A stretch of 64,000 nt of DNA from Methylomonas subterranea (GTDB taxonomy: Bacteria; Pseudomonadota; Gammaproteobacteria; Methylococcales; Methylomonadaceae). Positions 1-7,583 of the stretch are shown here, piece after piece. Each line of letters starts with the position of its first letter. The first letter of the stretch is position 1. The position numbers and the translations under genes were made by a program. The stretch covers positions 1 to 64,000 of the forward strand of contig NZ_JANIBJ010000015.1 in assembly GCF_024505185.1 (NCBI RefSeq), written 5' to 3'. Under the pieces are notes generated by a model, which saw only the letters and a list, made by a program, of their open reading frames with translations, was not told the origin of the DNA and did no database searches.

Positions 1-525
1 CAAGTTGCCAAAGCGTCAAATTATTGGTATGCCTGGCCAGCCATGGAAATTGCCTATCTTTGCCGCATGCGTTTGTCTGAAGTGCTGGATCTCACTGATG
101 CAAACGAATTGCCGGAAGGCCTTTTGATTAAACGCCGCAAGAGATCTCGTGACAACATACAGTTTGGAATCCTCGACGGCGTTCTGCGTGGGATTTCGCA
201 GTGTCTACTAGGAACCGGATTTTGGCGGAACGAAAGCAACCTCATCCAATCCGGGCAGAAGATAGGCGCATTATTGTCAGTGAGCGTACAGGGGATAAAA
301 TTGTCGTTGACAGCCTAAAAACAGCTATGGGGCGAATCACTGTTTCAACAAAAAAAGCAGCTGAAGACATGGGGGTAAATTGGATACCCTTCACTTTCCA
401 TGATTTAAAAAGGAAAGGTGTTAGCGATACATCGGGCAATAAACTGGATGCGAGTGGGCACCGAACGGCTTGGAGGATGAATGTTTATGATGTCAAATTG
501 AAAACGGTAAAACCGTCGAACGACC
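1..525 (+). pseudogene. Tyrosine recombinase (integrase) remnant, frameshifted
   Basis: The catalytic half of a phage/island-type tyrosine recombinase, cut on the left by the window edge. The first frame (from base 1) gives a box-I-like RMRLSEV followed by RRKRSRDNI. The matching continuation (PRRRSAWDF..., then FHDLKRKGVSDT, GHRT and MNVYD) lies in another frame from about base 171, so a one-base shift occurred near 160-171. FHDLKRKG, GH and the tyrosine in VYD are the usual box II region and nucleophile of this family. The second frame has no stop before the tRNA-His gene, so the natural end is unclear; 525 is where similarity fades. It points at, and lies next to, the 3' end of tRNA-His, the usual position of an island integrase. 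Probably inactive. Confidence 0.75.
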
Positions 526-595
526 ATTTGTCAGTAGCTTTGTCAGCAGATGCCGGCCGTGCATCATGCAAACAACGTCAAGCTATTGATTTAAT

Positions 596-672
596 TGGGG
601 TGAACGATGGGGCTCGAACCCACGACAACCGGAATCACAATCCGGGGCTCTACCAACTGAGCTACGCTCACC
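596..672 (-). tRNA. tRNA-His (GTG)
   Basis: A 77-base tRNA read from the minus strand. It has an anticodon loop TTGTGAT (anticodon GTG), a complete T arm with GTTCGAG and an encoded CCA at 596-598. The extra 5' G opposite a C discriminator, specific to tRNA-His, is present. It is the last gene of a Pro-Arg-His cluster, and its 3' end faces the integrase remnant, so it is the probable attachment site of a lost or neighbouring island. Confidence 0.97.
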
Positions 673-692
673 ATAATGATGAATTTTTGCGA

Positions 693-769
693 TGGCACGC
701 TTGGCAGGACTCGAACCTGCGACCCTCGGCTTAGAAGGCCGATGCTCTATCCAGCTGAGCTACAAGCGC
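693..769 (-). tRNA. tRNA-Arg (TCT)
   Basis: A 77-base tRNA on the minus strand with anticodon loop TTCTAAG (anticodon TCT, reads AGA), GCGCTTG acceptor stem and encoded CCA at 693-695. It is 20 bases from tRNA-His and 6 from tRNA-Pro, so the three are probably cut from one transcript. Confidence 0.97.
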
Positions 770-775
770 AAATCG

Positions 776-852
776 TGGTCGGGGTAGAGAGATTCGAACT
801 CCCGACATTCTGCTCCCAAAGCAGACGCGCTACCAGACTGCGCTATACCCCG
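776..852 (-). tRNA. tRNA-Pro (TGG)
   Basis: A 77-base tRNA on the minus strand with anticodon loop TTTGGGA (anticodon TGG), CGGGGTA acceptor stem and encoded CCA at 776-778. It is the first gene of the Pro-Arg-His transcript and lies about 50 bases downstream of a candidate promoter. Confidence 0.97.
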
Positions 853-1164
853 ATGTGACCTTCTATTCTGAGGCAGTTGCGCTGCCCCGTGATGAGATGC
901 GCATGTTAAAGCATGAATTCGATTGCGTCAAACATTTTCTTCTTTCCGGGCGATTTTTTTAAAAATCGACAAACCCCGAGCACATGGCAATCCGGAGACA
1001 ATCGCCTCCAGCACGACCCGAACTGAGGAACCCGGTTCGGCTTAAGAGGTTTTACGGGCGACACGAGTGTTACACCCACGCGCCGACTGAGCTCGGCGCG
1101 AACGACCGGAAGGAAAAGTTCGTTCGGAAAGCGAGAAAAACACGCCTATCCGAACCATCTCATA
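853..1164. other. Intergenic region between tRNA cluster and dapD
   Basis: About 310 bases with no convincing gene. It holds the tRNA promoter (903-931), a run of T then A near 955-965, and a perfect 8-bp hairpin at 1079-1100 (arm CGCGCCGA, 6-base loop). The hairpin lies downstream of the dapD stop but has no T-run on either side, so calling it a dapD terminator would be a guess. Confidence 0.5.
903..931 (-). promoter_or_regulatory. Candidate sigma-70 promoter of the Pro-Arg-His tRNA operon
   Basis: On the minus strand TTGACG (931-926) and TAACAT (908-903) are separated by 17 bases. A GC-rich discriminator (GCGCATC) follows, as is usual for stringently controlled stable-RNA promoters. The -35 matches 5 of 6 and the -10 matches 4 of 6. 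Position just upstream of tRNA-Pro supports it. Confidence 0.5.
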
Positions 1165-1983
1165 TCAATCTCGCAATAATTCGTTGATGCCGGTTTTACT
1201 GCGAGTTTTCTCATCCACTTGCTTGATGATCACCGCGCAATACAGGCTGTGGCTGCCGTCCTTGCTGGGCAGATTGCCGGAAACCACCACGGAGCCGGCC
1301 GGAATGCGGCCGTAGCTGATTTCGCCGGTCACTCGGTTGAAAATTTTGGTGCTTTGGCCGATGTAGACACCCATCGATACCACGCAGTTGTCTTCGACGA
1401 TCACGCCTTCGACGATTTCGGAGCGGGCGCCGATGAAGCAGTTGTCACCGATGATGGTCGGGTTGGCTTGCAGCGGCTCCAAAACGCCGCCGATGCCTAC
1501 GCCGCCGGACAAATGCACGTTTTTACCGATTTGCGCGCAGGAACCGACGGTTACCCAAGTGTCGACCATGGTGCCGCTGTCGACGTAGGCACCTATGTTG
1601 ACGTAGGACGGCATCAGGATCGCGCCGGGCGCGACGTACGAGCCGTAGCGGGCTACCGCATTCGGCACCACGCGGACACCGGCCTGGGCGAAATCGGCCT
1701 CGCTGTATTGGCCGAATTTGGTCGGCACTTTGTCGTAGTAACGTACATCGCCGCTCTCGATGACTTTGTTTTCGTTGATGCGGAACGACAGCAATACAGC
1801 TTTTTTCAGCCATTGATTGGTGACCCAGTCGCCGTCTTTTTTCTCGGCGACACGGGCTTCACCCTTGTCCAGCATGTTCAAGGCGGCGGCGACCGCGTCG
1901 CGGATTTCGGCTGTGACGGTGGACGGGCTGATTTCGGCGCGGTTTTCGAAGGCGTCGTTGATGATGGTTTCCAGATTTGACAT
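1165..1983 (-). CDS. dapD: 2,3,4,5-tetrahydropyridine-2,6-dicarboxylate N-succinyltransferase
   Basis: Cytoplasmic enzyme that transfers a succinyl group from succinyl-CoA to tetrahydrodipicolinate in the succinylase branch of diaminopimelate/lysine synthesis. At 272 residues it has the usual family length. It has an N-terminal helical domain and, from about residue 105, the hexapeptide repeats of a left-handed beta helix ([20 protein letters not shown], then GGVGIGGV and [13 protein letters not shown]), the acyl-CoA-binding fold. It lies about 100 bases downstream of dapC, on the same strand. dapC makes the next intermediate, so the two act in consecutive steps and are probably co-expressed. 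No irregularity seen. Confidence 0.96.
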   Translation of the reverse strand: MSNLETIINDAFENRAEISPSTVTAEIRDAVAAALNMLDKGEARVAEKKDGDWVTNQWLKKAVLLSFRINENKVIESGDVRYYDKVPTKFGQYSEADFAQAGVRVVPNAVARYGSYVAPGAILMPSYVNIGAYVDSGTMVDTWVTVGSCAQIGKNVHLSGGVGIGGVLEPLQANPTIIGDNCFIGARSEIVEGVIVEDNCVVSMGVYIGQSTKIFNRVTGEISYGRIPAGSVVVSGNLPSKDGSHSLYCAVIIKQVDEKTRSKTGINELLRD

Positions 1984-2084
1984 GGTCTTTCTTAGGTTAA
2001 GTTAAAAACGCGGGTCGGCTTAACCAAGCGCAACCCAACGATGGAAGCTTTCGATGTTGGGATACGGCTTGCGCCTAACCCAAA

Positions 2085-3287
2085 CTAGACAGCGTTTTCA
2101 TTGAGAAAAATTTTGATGCGCCGCGCCGCCTCGATACACTCTTCCAACGGCGCAACCAAGGCGATTCGCACGTGATTGGCACCGGGATTGAGGCCGCCGC
2201 TTTCGCGGGAAAGGTAACTGCCCGGCAAAACCGTGATGTTCTGCTGTGCAAACAATTGCAGCGCAAATTCGGTATCCGGCAGCGCGGTTTTCAGCCAGAT
2301 ATAAAAACTGGCCGGCGGCCGGCTGATTTGGCAAACATCCTCCAAAATTTCGATGAAGGCCGTAAATTTATCGCGATACATTTGCCGATTGCGTTTTACG
2401 TGCTCCTCGTCGCCCCAGGCGGCAATGCTGGCATGCTGGGTAGTCAACGGCATCGGGCAACCGTGATAGGTGCGATATTTCAGAAACTGCCGCAAAATAT
2501 CCGCATCCCCCGCCACAAAACCGGAACGCAGCCCCGGCGCGTTCGAGCGTTTGGAGAGACTCTGAAAAATCACGCAATTCTTAAAATCGACAAAGCCGGC
2601 CTGATAGGCGCTTTGCAACAAGCCTCGGGGCGGCAACGCTTCGTCAGCGTATAACTCGGTGTAGCATTCGTCCGAGGCAATCACGAAATCATAGCGGTCA
2701 GCCAACGCCAGCAGTTTTTCGTGATCGGCCCGCGACAGCACCGTACCGGCTGGATTGCCCGGAGAACAAATAAATATCAGTTGGCAACGTTGCCATACCG
2801 CTTCCGGCACGCTGTCGAAATCCGGCAGGTATCCGTCGGCTTCCAGCGTATTCAAGTAATACGGCTCGGCGCCGGCCAACAAGGCCGCGCCTTCATAAAT
2901 TTGGTAAAACGGATTCGGCATGATGACCACCGGCTTGTCGCGCGGATCAACCACCGCCTGCACGATGGCGAACAGGGCTTCGCGGGTGCCGTTGACCGGC
3001 AATATTTGCGACTCCGCATCGATATGCCGCGAAGGTATCGCAAAACGACGGCTGATCCAATCGGCGATGGCCTGACGCAGCTCCGGCAAACCCTTGGTGG
3101 TCGGATACGCCGTCAGCCCGTGCAAATGCCGCAACAAGGCTTCCTGAATGAAGTGCGGCGTGGCATGTTTGGGCTCGCCTATCGACAAGGCAATATGATC
3201 CTTGTCCGCCGGCGGCGTGACGCCTTGTTTCAAGGCGGCCAGCTTTTCGAACGGATAAGGATGCAGCAGGGATAAATGCGGATTCAT
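2085..3287 (-). CDS. dapC: Succinyldiaminopimelate transaminase
   Basis: Class I/II PLP-dependent aminotransferase of about 400 residues, the gammaproteobacterial DapC type that aminates N-succinyl-2-amino-6-ketopimelate. Visible motifs are SIGEPKH near residue 35, NPFYQIYEG near 125, SPGNPAG near 175, SDECYTELY near 205 and the PLP lysine in SLSKRSNAPGLRSG (K246). The ATG at 3287 was chosen over one four codons upstream. It shares one base with the stop of the upstream peptidase gene (TAATG), which suggests translational coupling. Followed by dapD, which performs the preceding step of the pathway. Specificity is inferred from neighbour and family; other class I aminotransferases look similar. 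Confidence 0.92.
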   Translation of the reverse strand: MNPHLSLLHPYPFEKLAALKQGVTPPADKDHIALSIGEPKHATPHFIQEALLRHLHGLTAYPTTKGLPELRQAIADWISRRFAIPSRHIDAESQILPVNGTREALFAIVQAVVDPRDKPVVIMPNPFYQIYEGAALLAGAEPYYLNTLEADGYLPDFDSVPEAVWQRCQLIFICSPGNPAGTVLSRADHEKLLALADRYDFVIASDECYTELYADEALPPRGLLQSAYQAGFVDFKNCVIFQSLSKRSNAPGLRSGFVAGDADILRQFLKYRTYHGCPMPLTTQHASIAAWGDEEHVKRNRQMYRDKFTAFIEILEDVCQISRPPASFYIWLKTALPDTEFALQLFAQQNITVLPGSYLSRESGGLNPGANHVRIALVAPLEECIEAARRIKIFLNENAV

Positions 3288-4072
3288 TATTTGGCGCAAC
3301 GGGGTTGTTTACCCATGTTCAAGGCTTGTTGCCGTAACTGTAGAGCTTGATTCATGCGCTGGTTCAAGTTATCGATGCGACTGGCATGCGACGGATGGGT
3401 CGACATAAATTCAATCGGCTGACCGCCTTGCGCGGCTTTATCCATTTTCAGCCACAGATTGATACTCTGGCGCGGTTCGAAACCGGCCCTGGCCATTAAA
3501 TCCAAGCCTATGGTATCGGCTTCGGTTTCGTGAATGCGACTATACGGCAAAATCACCCCGTATTCCGCCCCCACGCCAAGCAAACCCAATGCTGTTTGAC
3601 CCAATGCCGTTTGCGGCTGGGTGACGGCCTGCACCATGCTCAAACCGGTACTGACCGCCGTTTCCTGCGACAAACGCTCGTTACTGTGCCGCGACAACAC
3701 GTGACCGATTTCATGCCCGATAACCGCCGCCAACTGATCCTGATTGTCGACCAAATTGATCAGCCCCGAGTGCACGCCAATTTTATTGCCGGGCAGGGCA
3801 AAGGCGTTGAGAGACTCATCTTCAAACACCACCACTTCCCATTGCCCCCCTACCTCGCGCGTCAGGCTATAGGTCACGCACTGGGCAAACTGGTTGTAAC
3901 GCGGATTTTGGCTGAGCGGGTTTTTGCTTTTCATGCTGCTAAATGCCTGCAAACCCATTTGGTCGACCTGATTGTCCGGCATGAAAATAAACTGCGATCT
4001 ACCGGTCGGACTGGTGGTGCAAGCGCTGATCACCAGAGCGGCGATAGCGGTAAGCAAGGATTTTCTCAACAT
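3287..4072 (-). CDS. M48 family zinc metalloprotease, lipoprotein
   Basis: A 261-residue lipoprotein with a signal peptide ending in the lipobox VISAC (C18). The M48 zinc motif HEIGH is at about 120-124, and the third ligand glutamate is in HETEADTIGLDLM near 185. There are no further membrane segments, so it is probably tethered to a periplasmic membrane face, like LoiP/YcaL-type quality-control proteases that degrade misassembled outer-membrane proteins. It overlaps dapC by one base, an odd pairing that may be only compact packing. Substrate unknown. Confidence 0.9.
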   Translation of the reverse strand: MLRKSLLTAIAALVISACTTSPTGRSQFIFMPDNQVDQMGLQAFSSMKSKNPLSQNPRYNQFAQCVTYSLTREVGGQWEVVVFEDESLNAFALPGNKIGVHSGLINLVDNQDQLAAVIGHEIGHVLSRHSNERLSQETAVSTGLSMVQAVTQPQTALGQTALGLLGVGAEYGVILPYSRIHETEADTIGLDLMARAGFEPRQSINLWLKMDKAAQGGQPIEFMSTHPSHASRIDNLNQRMNQALQLRQQALNMGKQPRCAK

Positions 4073-4170
4073 GACGACAATGCCCGCAGTGTGAACTAAA
4101 TCCGTATTTTAACGTAATTGCAGCGACGGGACGAAACCGTTTTTAGCTTGGCGCGAACCCGCCGGCCGGA

Positions 4171-4665
4171 TTATTTTTCATCATCGGCAAGCCGACAGGC
4201 CTGCCGCAAACAAAACAGCACGGTTTGCCGCCGCACCGCCCGCCTGTCGCCGGAAAATTGTTGCTTAACGCAATACCCCGGCCGGCCACGTAATTGCCAC
4301 GCGACAAACACCGTACCGACGGGCTTTTCCGGCGTGCCGCCGTCCGGGCCGGCAATGCCGGTCACGGCCAGCGCCAAGTCGGCCAAGCTATTTGCCAGCG
4401 CCCCCTCCGCCATTTCCAGCACCGTTTCTTCGCTTACCGCGCCCTTGGCATTCAAGGTAGCCTGACTGACATCCAGCATATCGACCTTGGCCGCATTGCT
4501 GTAGGTAATAAATCCCCGGTCGAACCAAGCCGAGCTGCCCGGCACGTCGGTGACCGCCTTGGCTATGGCCCCACCGGTGCAGGACTCGGCTAGCGCCAAC
4601 CGCCAACCGAGCCGCTCCAGCTTGCGCCCCAGGGCTGCCGACAACTCGTATAGAGGCTCATCCAT
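4171..4665 (-). CDS. pncC: Nicotinamide-nucleotide amidohydrolase PncC (CinA C-terminal domain)
   Basis: A stand-alone CinA C-terminal domain of 164 residues. In this family it deamidates nicotinamide mononucleotide to nicotinate mononucleotide for NAD recycling. The signature LALAESCTGGAIA (catalytic Ser about 28), the ITYSNAAK stretch and AVTGIAGPDGGT..KPVGTVF are all present. The N-terminal molybdopterin-like domain of full CinA is absent, as usual for PncC. The ATG at 4665 was preferred because MDEPLYEL matches typical family starts. A TTG at 4704 overlaps the DUF502 stop (TTGA) and would add 13 residues. Co-directional with the DUF502 gene just upstream. Confidence 0.92.
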   Translation of the reverse strand: MDEPLYELSAALGRKLERLGWRLALAESCTGGAIAKAVTDVPGSSAWFDRGFITYSNAAKVDMLDVSQATLNAKGAVSEETVLEMAEGALANSLADLALAVTGIAGPDGGTPEKPVGTVFVAWQLRGRPGYCVKQQFSGDRRAVRRQTVLFCLRQACRLADDEK

Positions 4666-4700
4666 GACGCCGGAATGTCCGGGCCGAAAATTCGCCGGCG

Positions 4701-5279
4701 TCAACTCGGCAGTTTGGTCGCTTCGTTAAGTTTTTCATAATCGGCGCCGACGCTGATGATAAAGCTGGTGACCTGCTCGATACTCATGGCCGATTTAATC
4801 ACCTTGGATTCGTGCACGATAATGGCGAAGCCCGAGGTGGGGTTGGGCGACGTCGGCACAAATAAAATGTAACGGTCTTCGACTTTGTTGGTTACATAGG
4901 CCGGCACCCACAAACCTTCTTTCGGATATTCCACGTAAACCACCTCCCGCGGTTCACGCAACTCGTGCCCAGCAATCATGTGCACCAACTTTTTGGTGAC
5001 GCGGTAAATGGTGCTGAGCACCGGAATGCGCTCGATCAAGTTTTCAAAGCCGGCAATGATGGAAAACCGCCCCAGGCTGACTCTATGCCCAATATAGGTA
5101 ATCAGCATAAAACTGAAGCCGAACAACAAAAACGTCACAAAATAGTTGTCGGAATAACCGTATACAAACTGAAACAGATCGGTGAAGCGATCTTTTACAA
5201 ATAAAATGATTTGTAAAATCACCACCACCGGAATCAATGCCAAAATGCCGATCAAGGTGTAATTGAGTAACGTCTTCAT
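4701..5279 (-). CDS. DUF502 family inner-membrane protein
   Basis: A 192-residue protein with two membrane segments (about 7-29 and 46-66) followed by a soluble domain. It carries the DUF502 features: RIPVLSTIYRVTKKLVHMI near 85, EYPKEGLWVPAYVT near 118 and FVPTSPNPTSGFAI near 140. The role of this family in bacteria is not established. It lies directly upstream of pncC and ends within a few bases of it, so the two are probably cotranscribed. Confidence 0.88.
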   Translation of the reverse strand: MKTLLNYTLIGILALIPVVVILQIILFVKDRFTDLFQFVYGYSDNYFVTFLLFGFSFMLITYIGHRVSLGRFSIIAGFENLIERIPVLSTIYRVTKKLVHMIAGHELREPREVVYVEYPKEGLWVPAYVTNKVEDRYILFVPTSPNPTSGFAIIVHESKVIKSAMSIEQVTSFIISVGADYEKLNEATKLPS

Positions 5280-5601
5280 GCGCCTTCCTTTTATAGTTAT
5301 TGTCGATGGATATAAAAATTATCCCTTGAAAATATCGGCCAGTCCGCGGAAAAATGCAAATCCAGCCCTAGCCATCGTCTTGTAGCATGAACATGTGAAA
5401 GCCGCATTACCACCGGCCACCAAAAAACCGCCCAGCCAACCGGAGCAATACTTGACCGCGCGCATACCCACTAAGAATACGGTAATAAATATCTTGCCGG
5501 AATTCGGCTTGTTCCGAATGGCTCGGCGATTACGCCCTCTTTGACAAAGAGGGGTGTTTGTAACGAAATCCTAAACTCATCACCATTTTCCCGTAAACGC
5601 C
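5280..5601. other. Divergent intergenic region (DUF502 / AraC regulator)
   Basis: About 320 bases between divergently transcribed genes, so it should hold both promoters; I cannot place either with confidence. A perfect 8-bp hairpin lies at 5535-5553 (CCCTCTTT, loop GAC, AAAGAGGG), about 50 bases upstream of the AraC-type gene. It could be an operator or a leader hairpin. Confidence 0.4.
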
Positions 5602-6603
5602 ATGCAAACTCTCCCGCTATTATTCATCGGTTTCTCGCTCGGCGCGGCCGCACTGCTGATAGCCGGCAATATCCTGCAACGCAAGGAGTCCTTGCGTATC
5701 GGACCCACTGTGGCGGGATTTTTATTGATCGCGTCCCTGGCCACGATTCAACTGGTGCATCTGAATTATCTGCTGAATCGGTTCGACGCGCTGCATTCGC
5801 CGTTTTATCTGGCTCTGCTATATAGCGTGGCGCCCAGTTTTTATTTTTATAGCCGGCAATTGCTGATTGACGGAATACGCTATCACCGCTACGACCTGCT
5901 GCACGTCCTGGCCTGGCTGCCTTGTTTGTTATTGCCCTATCGCTTGGCGCTGCCGGGGGCGTTTTTAATCGGTAGCGGCTATTTGCTGTGGCTGGCTAAA
6001 ACCGTGTATTTTTTACGCCGGCAGCGCCAGCGTTTTCATCTGGAATTGCTGGCACTGGGCGCTTTGTTTGCAATTGCGGTTGCGGTGCTGATATTGGGCT
6101 TCATCTGGCCGCTACTGAACGAATTGGATTTCATTGCCGCCTACAGCCTGTTGATCGGCTTGGCTTTTTTTGCCGTGACACTGACCTTGCTGCGTTTTCC
6201 GACCATCGCCGCCGATGTTTCCGAGGCCGTGCAAGCCGCATACGCCGAATCCACCTTGAAAAATATCGACAAGCCGGCGGTAATGGCCAAACTAGACAGC
6301 TTGATGAAAAAAGACAAGCTCTACACCCTGGAAACCCTGAGCTTGGCAATGCTGGCCGAACAACTCGGCCTGAGCCAGCATCAATTGTCCGAACTGATCA
6401 ATACCGAATTCCAGCAAGGCTTTTCCCGTTACATTCGCCAGCAGCGCATCGCCGAGGCTAAACGATTGTTATTAAGCGAACCGAACGCCTCGGTGTTATC
6501 GGTCGGCTTATCGGTGGGATTCAGCACCCAGTCGAATTTCTATGCGGCGTTCCGCGACATTACCGGCCTGGCGCCGGGACAATACCGCAAAATCCACGGT
6601 TGA
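5602..6603 (+). CDS. Membrane-anchored AraC family transcriptional regulator
   Basis: 333 residues. The first about 205 form seven hydrophobic segments (for example 5-21, 35-55, 66-83, 103-117, 122-135, 150-170, 178-195). The last about 100 hold the two helix-turn-helix units of an AraC DNA-binding domain (LAEQLGLSQHQLSELIN, then the LSVGFSTQSNFYAAFRDITG signature and PGQYRK). This is the 7TM-AraC architecture in which a membrane sensor directly carries the DNA-binding domain. Ligand and target genes are unknown. The next gene starts about 330 bases downstream, so it is probably monocistronic. Confidence 0.9.
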   Translation: MQTLPLLFIGFSLGAAALLIAGNILQRKESLRIGPTVAGFLLIASLATIQLVHLNYLLNRFDALHSPFYLALLYSVAPSFYFYSRQLLIDGIRYHRYDLLHVLAWLPCLLLPYRLALPGAFLIGSGYLLWLAKTVYFLRRQRQRFHLELLALGALFAIAVAVLILGFIWPLLNELDFIAAYSLLIGLAFFAVTLTLLRFPTIAADVSEAVQAAYAESTLKNIDKPAVMAKLDSLMKKDKLYTLETLSLAMLAEQLGLSQHQLSELINTEFQQGFSRYIRQQRIAEAKRLLLSEPNASVLSVGLSVGFSTQSNFYAAFRDITGLAPGQYRKIHG

Positions 6604-6930
6604 TGCATATCCCCCAAACCGGCCCGACACAAGAACATCTCCAGCGGCAACTTCATTTACAAAGCCGCCTGTCCAAATCCGTGGATAGGAGCAGTAGAAT
6701 CAATTCGCTATTGCAAGCGCCACCGTAAAAACTCCCACAGTTCTCCCATTACACGCAAGCTATTTTCCTGGATACTTTGCCCCATGTTGAGACGGCAGCT
6801 TAATCGAAACAGCCGTTTCAGCCTGCAGGGCAAAACACTCTGGCAACTCATTTATATTGATTACGAATAGTAAAAACAGCGCCGTGACCAATCAGACGCC
6901 GAAAGCCAAACAAACACCAGGAGCATCAAC
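6604..6930. other. Intergenic region upstream of the accessory block
   Basis: About 330 bases with no recognisable gene, repeat or RNA. A 28-codon frame at 6784-6870 has no ribosome-binding site and is not called. The region probably holds the promoter of the 6931 gene. Confidence 0.4.
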
Positions 6931-7494
6931 ATGAACAGACTGCCAGAAAGCGTAAACCTGCAATTTAACCAACTATTTGCTGCCATAGGTCAAGCCGGTG
7001 ACGATTTAAAAATGGCGACCGCCGAAGCCAGTATCGCGGGGGATTTCGCCTTGGTGTCGGCCAACATCGAACACTACAAACAACTGCAGGCTCTGGAAAT
7101 GGAGATCAAAAACTGCCTGAACAATTTCGGCAACAGCAGCAGTTTGCAAACTGCCGACAAACCTTTTCACAAACGCAGCAGACGTCGTTCCCGCAAAGCC
7201 GGCACTCGTATGCGAGTCAGAATTGCCGGTCGTGTCATCGAACAAGGCACCATCGCCGAAACCTTTGTCGAAACCCTGAAAGTGTTCGGTCTGGACAAAG
7301 TGGCCAAACTCAATAAAGTGGTCACCTCGATACCCTTGATGGGCCGGCAGCCGACAAACGGCTATCAGGCGCAACGCCAAGTCAACGGTTGGTACATCAC
7401 CACGCACGTCAACAAAATCACCGCCACGACAGTGTTGGAAGAAATCGGTCAGGCGCTCAACATGCCGGTCAAAGTGGAGTTTGCCGATTGGTAA
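6931..7494 (+). CDS. Small protein with a restriction-associated C-terminal domain
   Basis: 187 residues, preceded by a good ribosome-binding site (AGGAG, 7 bases). The N-terminal 75 residues look helical and the middle is very basic (KRSRRRSRKAGTRMRVRI, about 86-103). The C-terminal 85 residues follow a pattern I associate with tails of restriction and other mobile-island proteins: an IxxTFVETLKVFGLDKV segment, a VPLMG-like turn, then GWYITTHVN and LEEIGQALNMPVKVEF. The function of that domain is not known to me. It stands alone upstream of the signalling pair, with a hairpin between. The basic linker suggests nucleic-acid contact, which is inference. Confidence 0.65.
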   Translation: MNRLPESVNLQFNQLFAAIGQAGDDLKMATAEASIAGDFALVSANIEHYKQLQALEMEIKNCLNNFGNSSSLQTADKPFHKRSRRRSRKAGTRMRVRIAGRVIEQGTIAETFVETLKVFGLDKVAKLNKVVTSIPLMGRQPTNGYQAQRQVNGWYITTHVNKITATTVLEEIGQALNMPVKVEFADW

Positions 7495-7524
7495 ATCGTA
7501 CCAAACCACACCAGTCAATTGTTA

Positions 7525-7550
7525 GCGGCGGTTAACCGATTAACCGCCGC
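7525..7550. repeat. Perfect 11-bp inverted repeat (hairpin)
   Basis: GCGGCGGTTAA, 4-base loop CCGA, then TTAACCGCCGC. It sits in the 89-base gap between the 6931 gene and the Sel1-kinase gene. No T-run follows on either strand, so it is not a standard intrinsic terminator. It may still end or attenuate transcription or be a protein-binding site in front of the signalling pair. Confidence 0.7.
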
Positions 7551-7583
7551 CAAGAAAAACCAGAACACCTTTAGGACAACACC

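Noticed and set aside
1030-1100. tRNA-like sequence (GAGCTCAG-like D arm near the hairpin at 1079-1100)
   Set aside because: No acceptor stem, T arm or anticodon stem could be closed on either strand; only a short hairpin remains.
1219-1980. Open frame opposite dapD
   Set aside because: Antisense shadow of dapD with repetitive Gly/Asp/Val composition from hexapeptide repeats.
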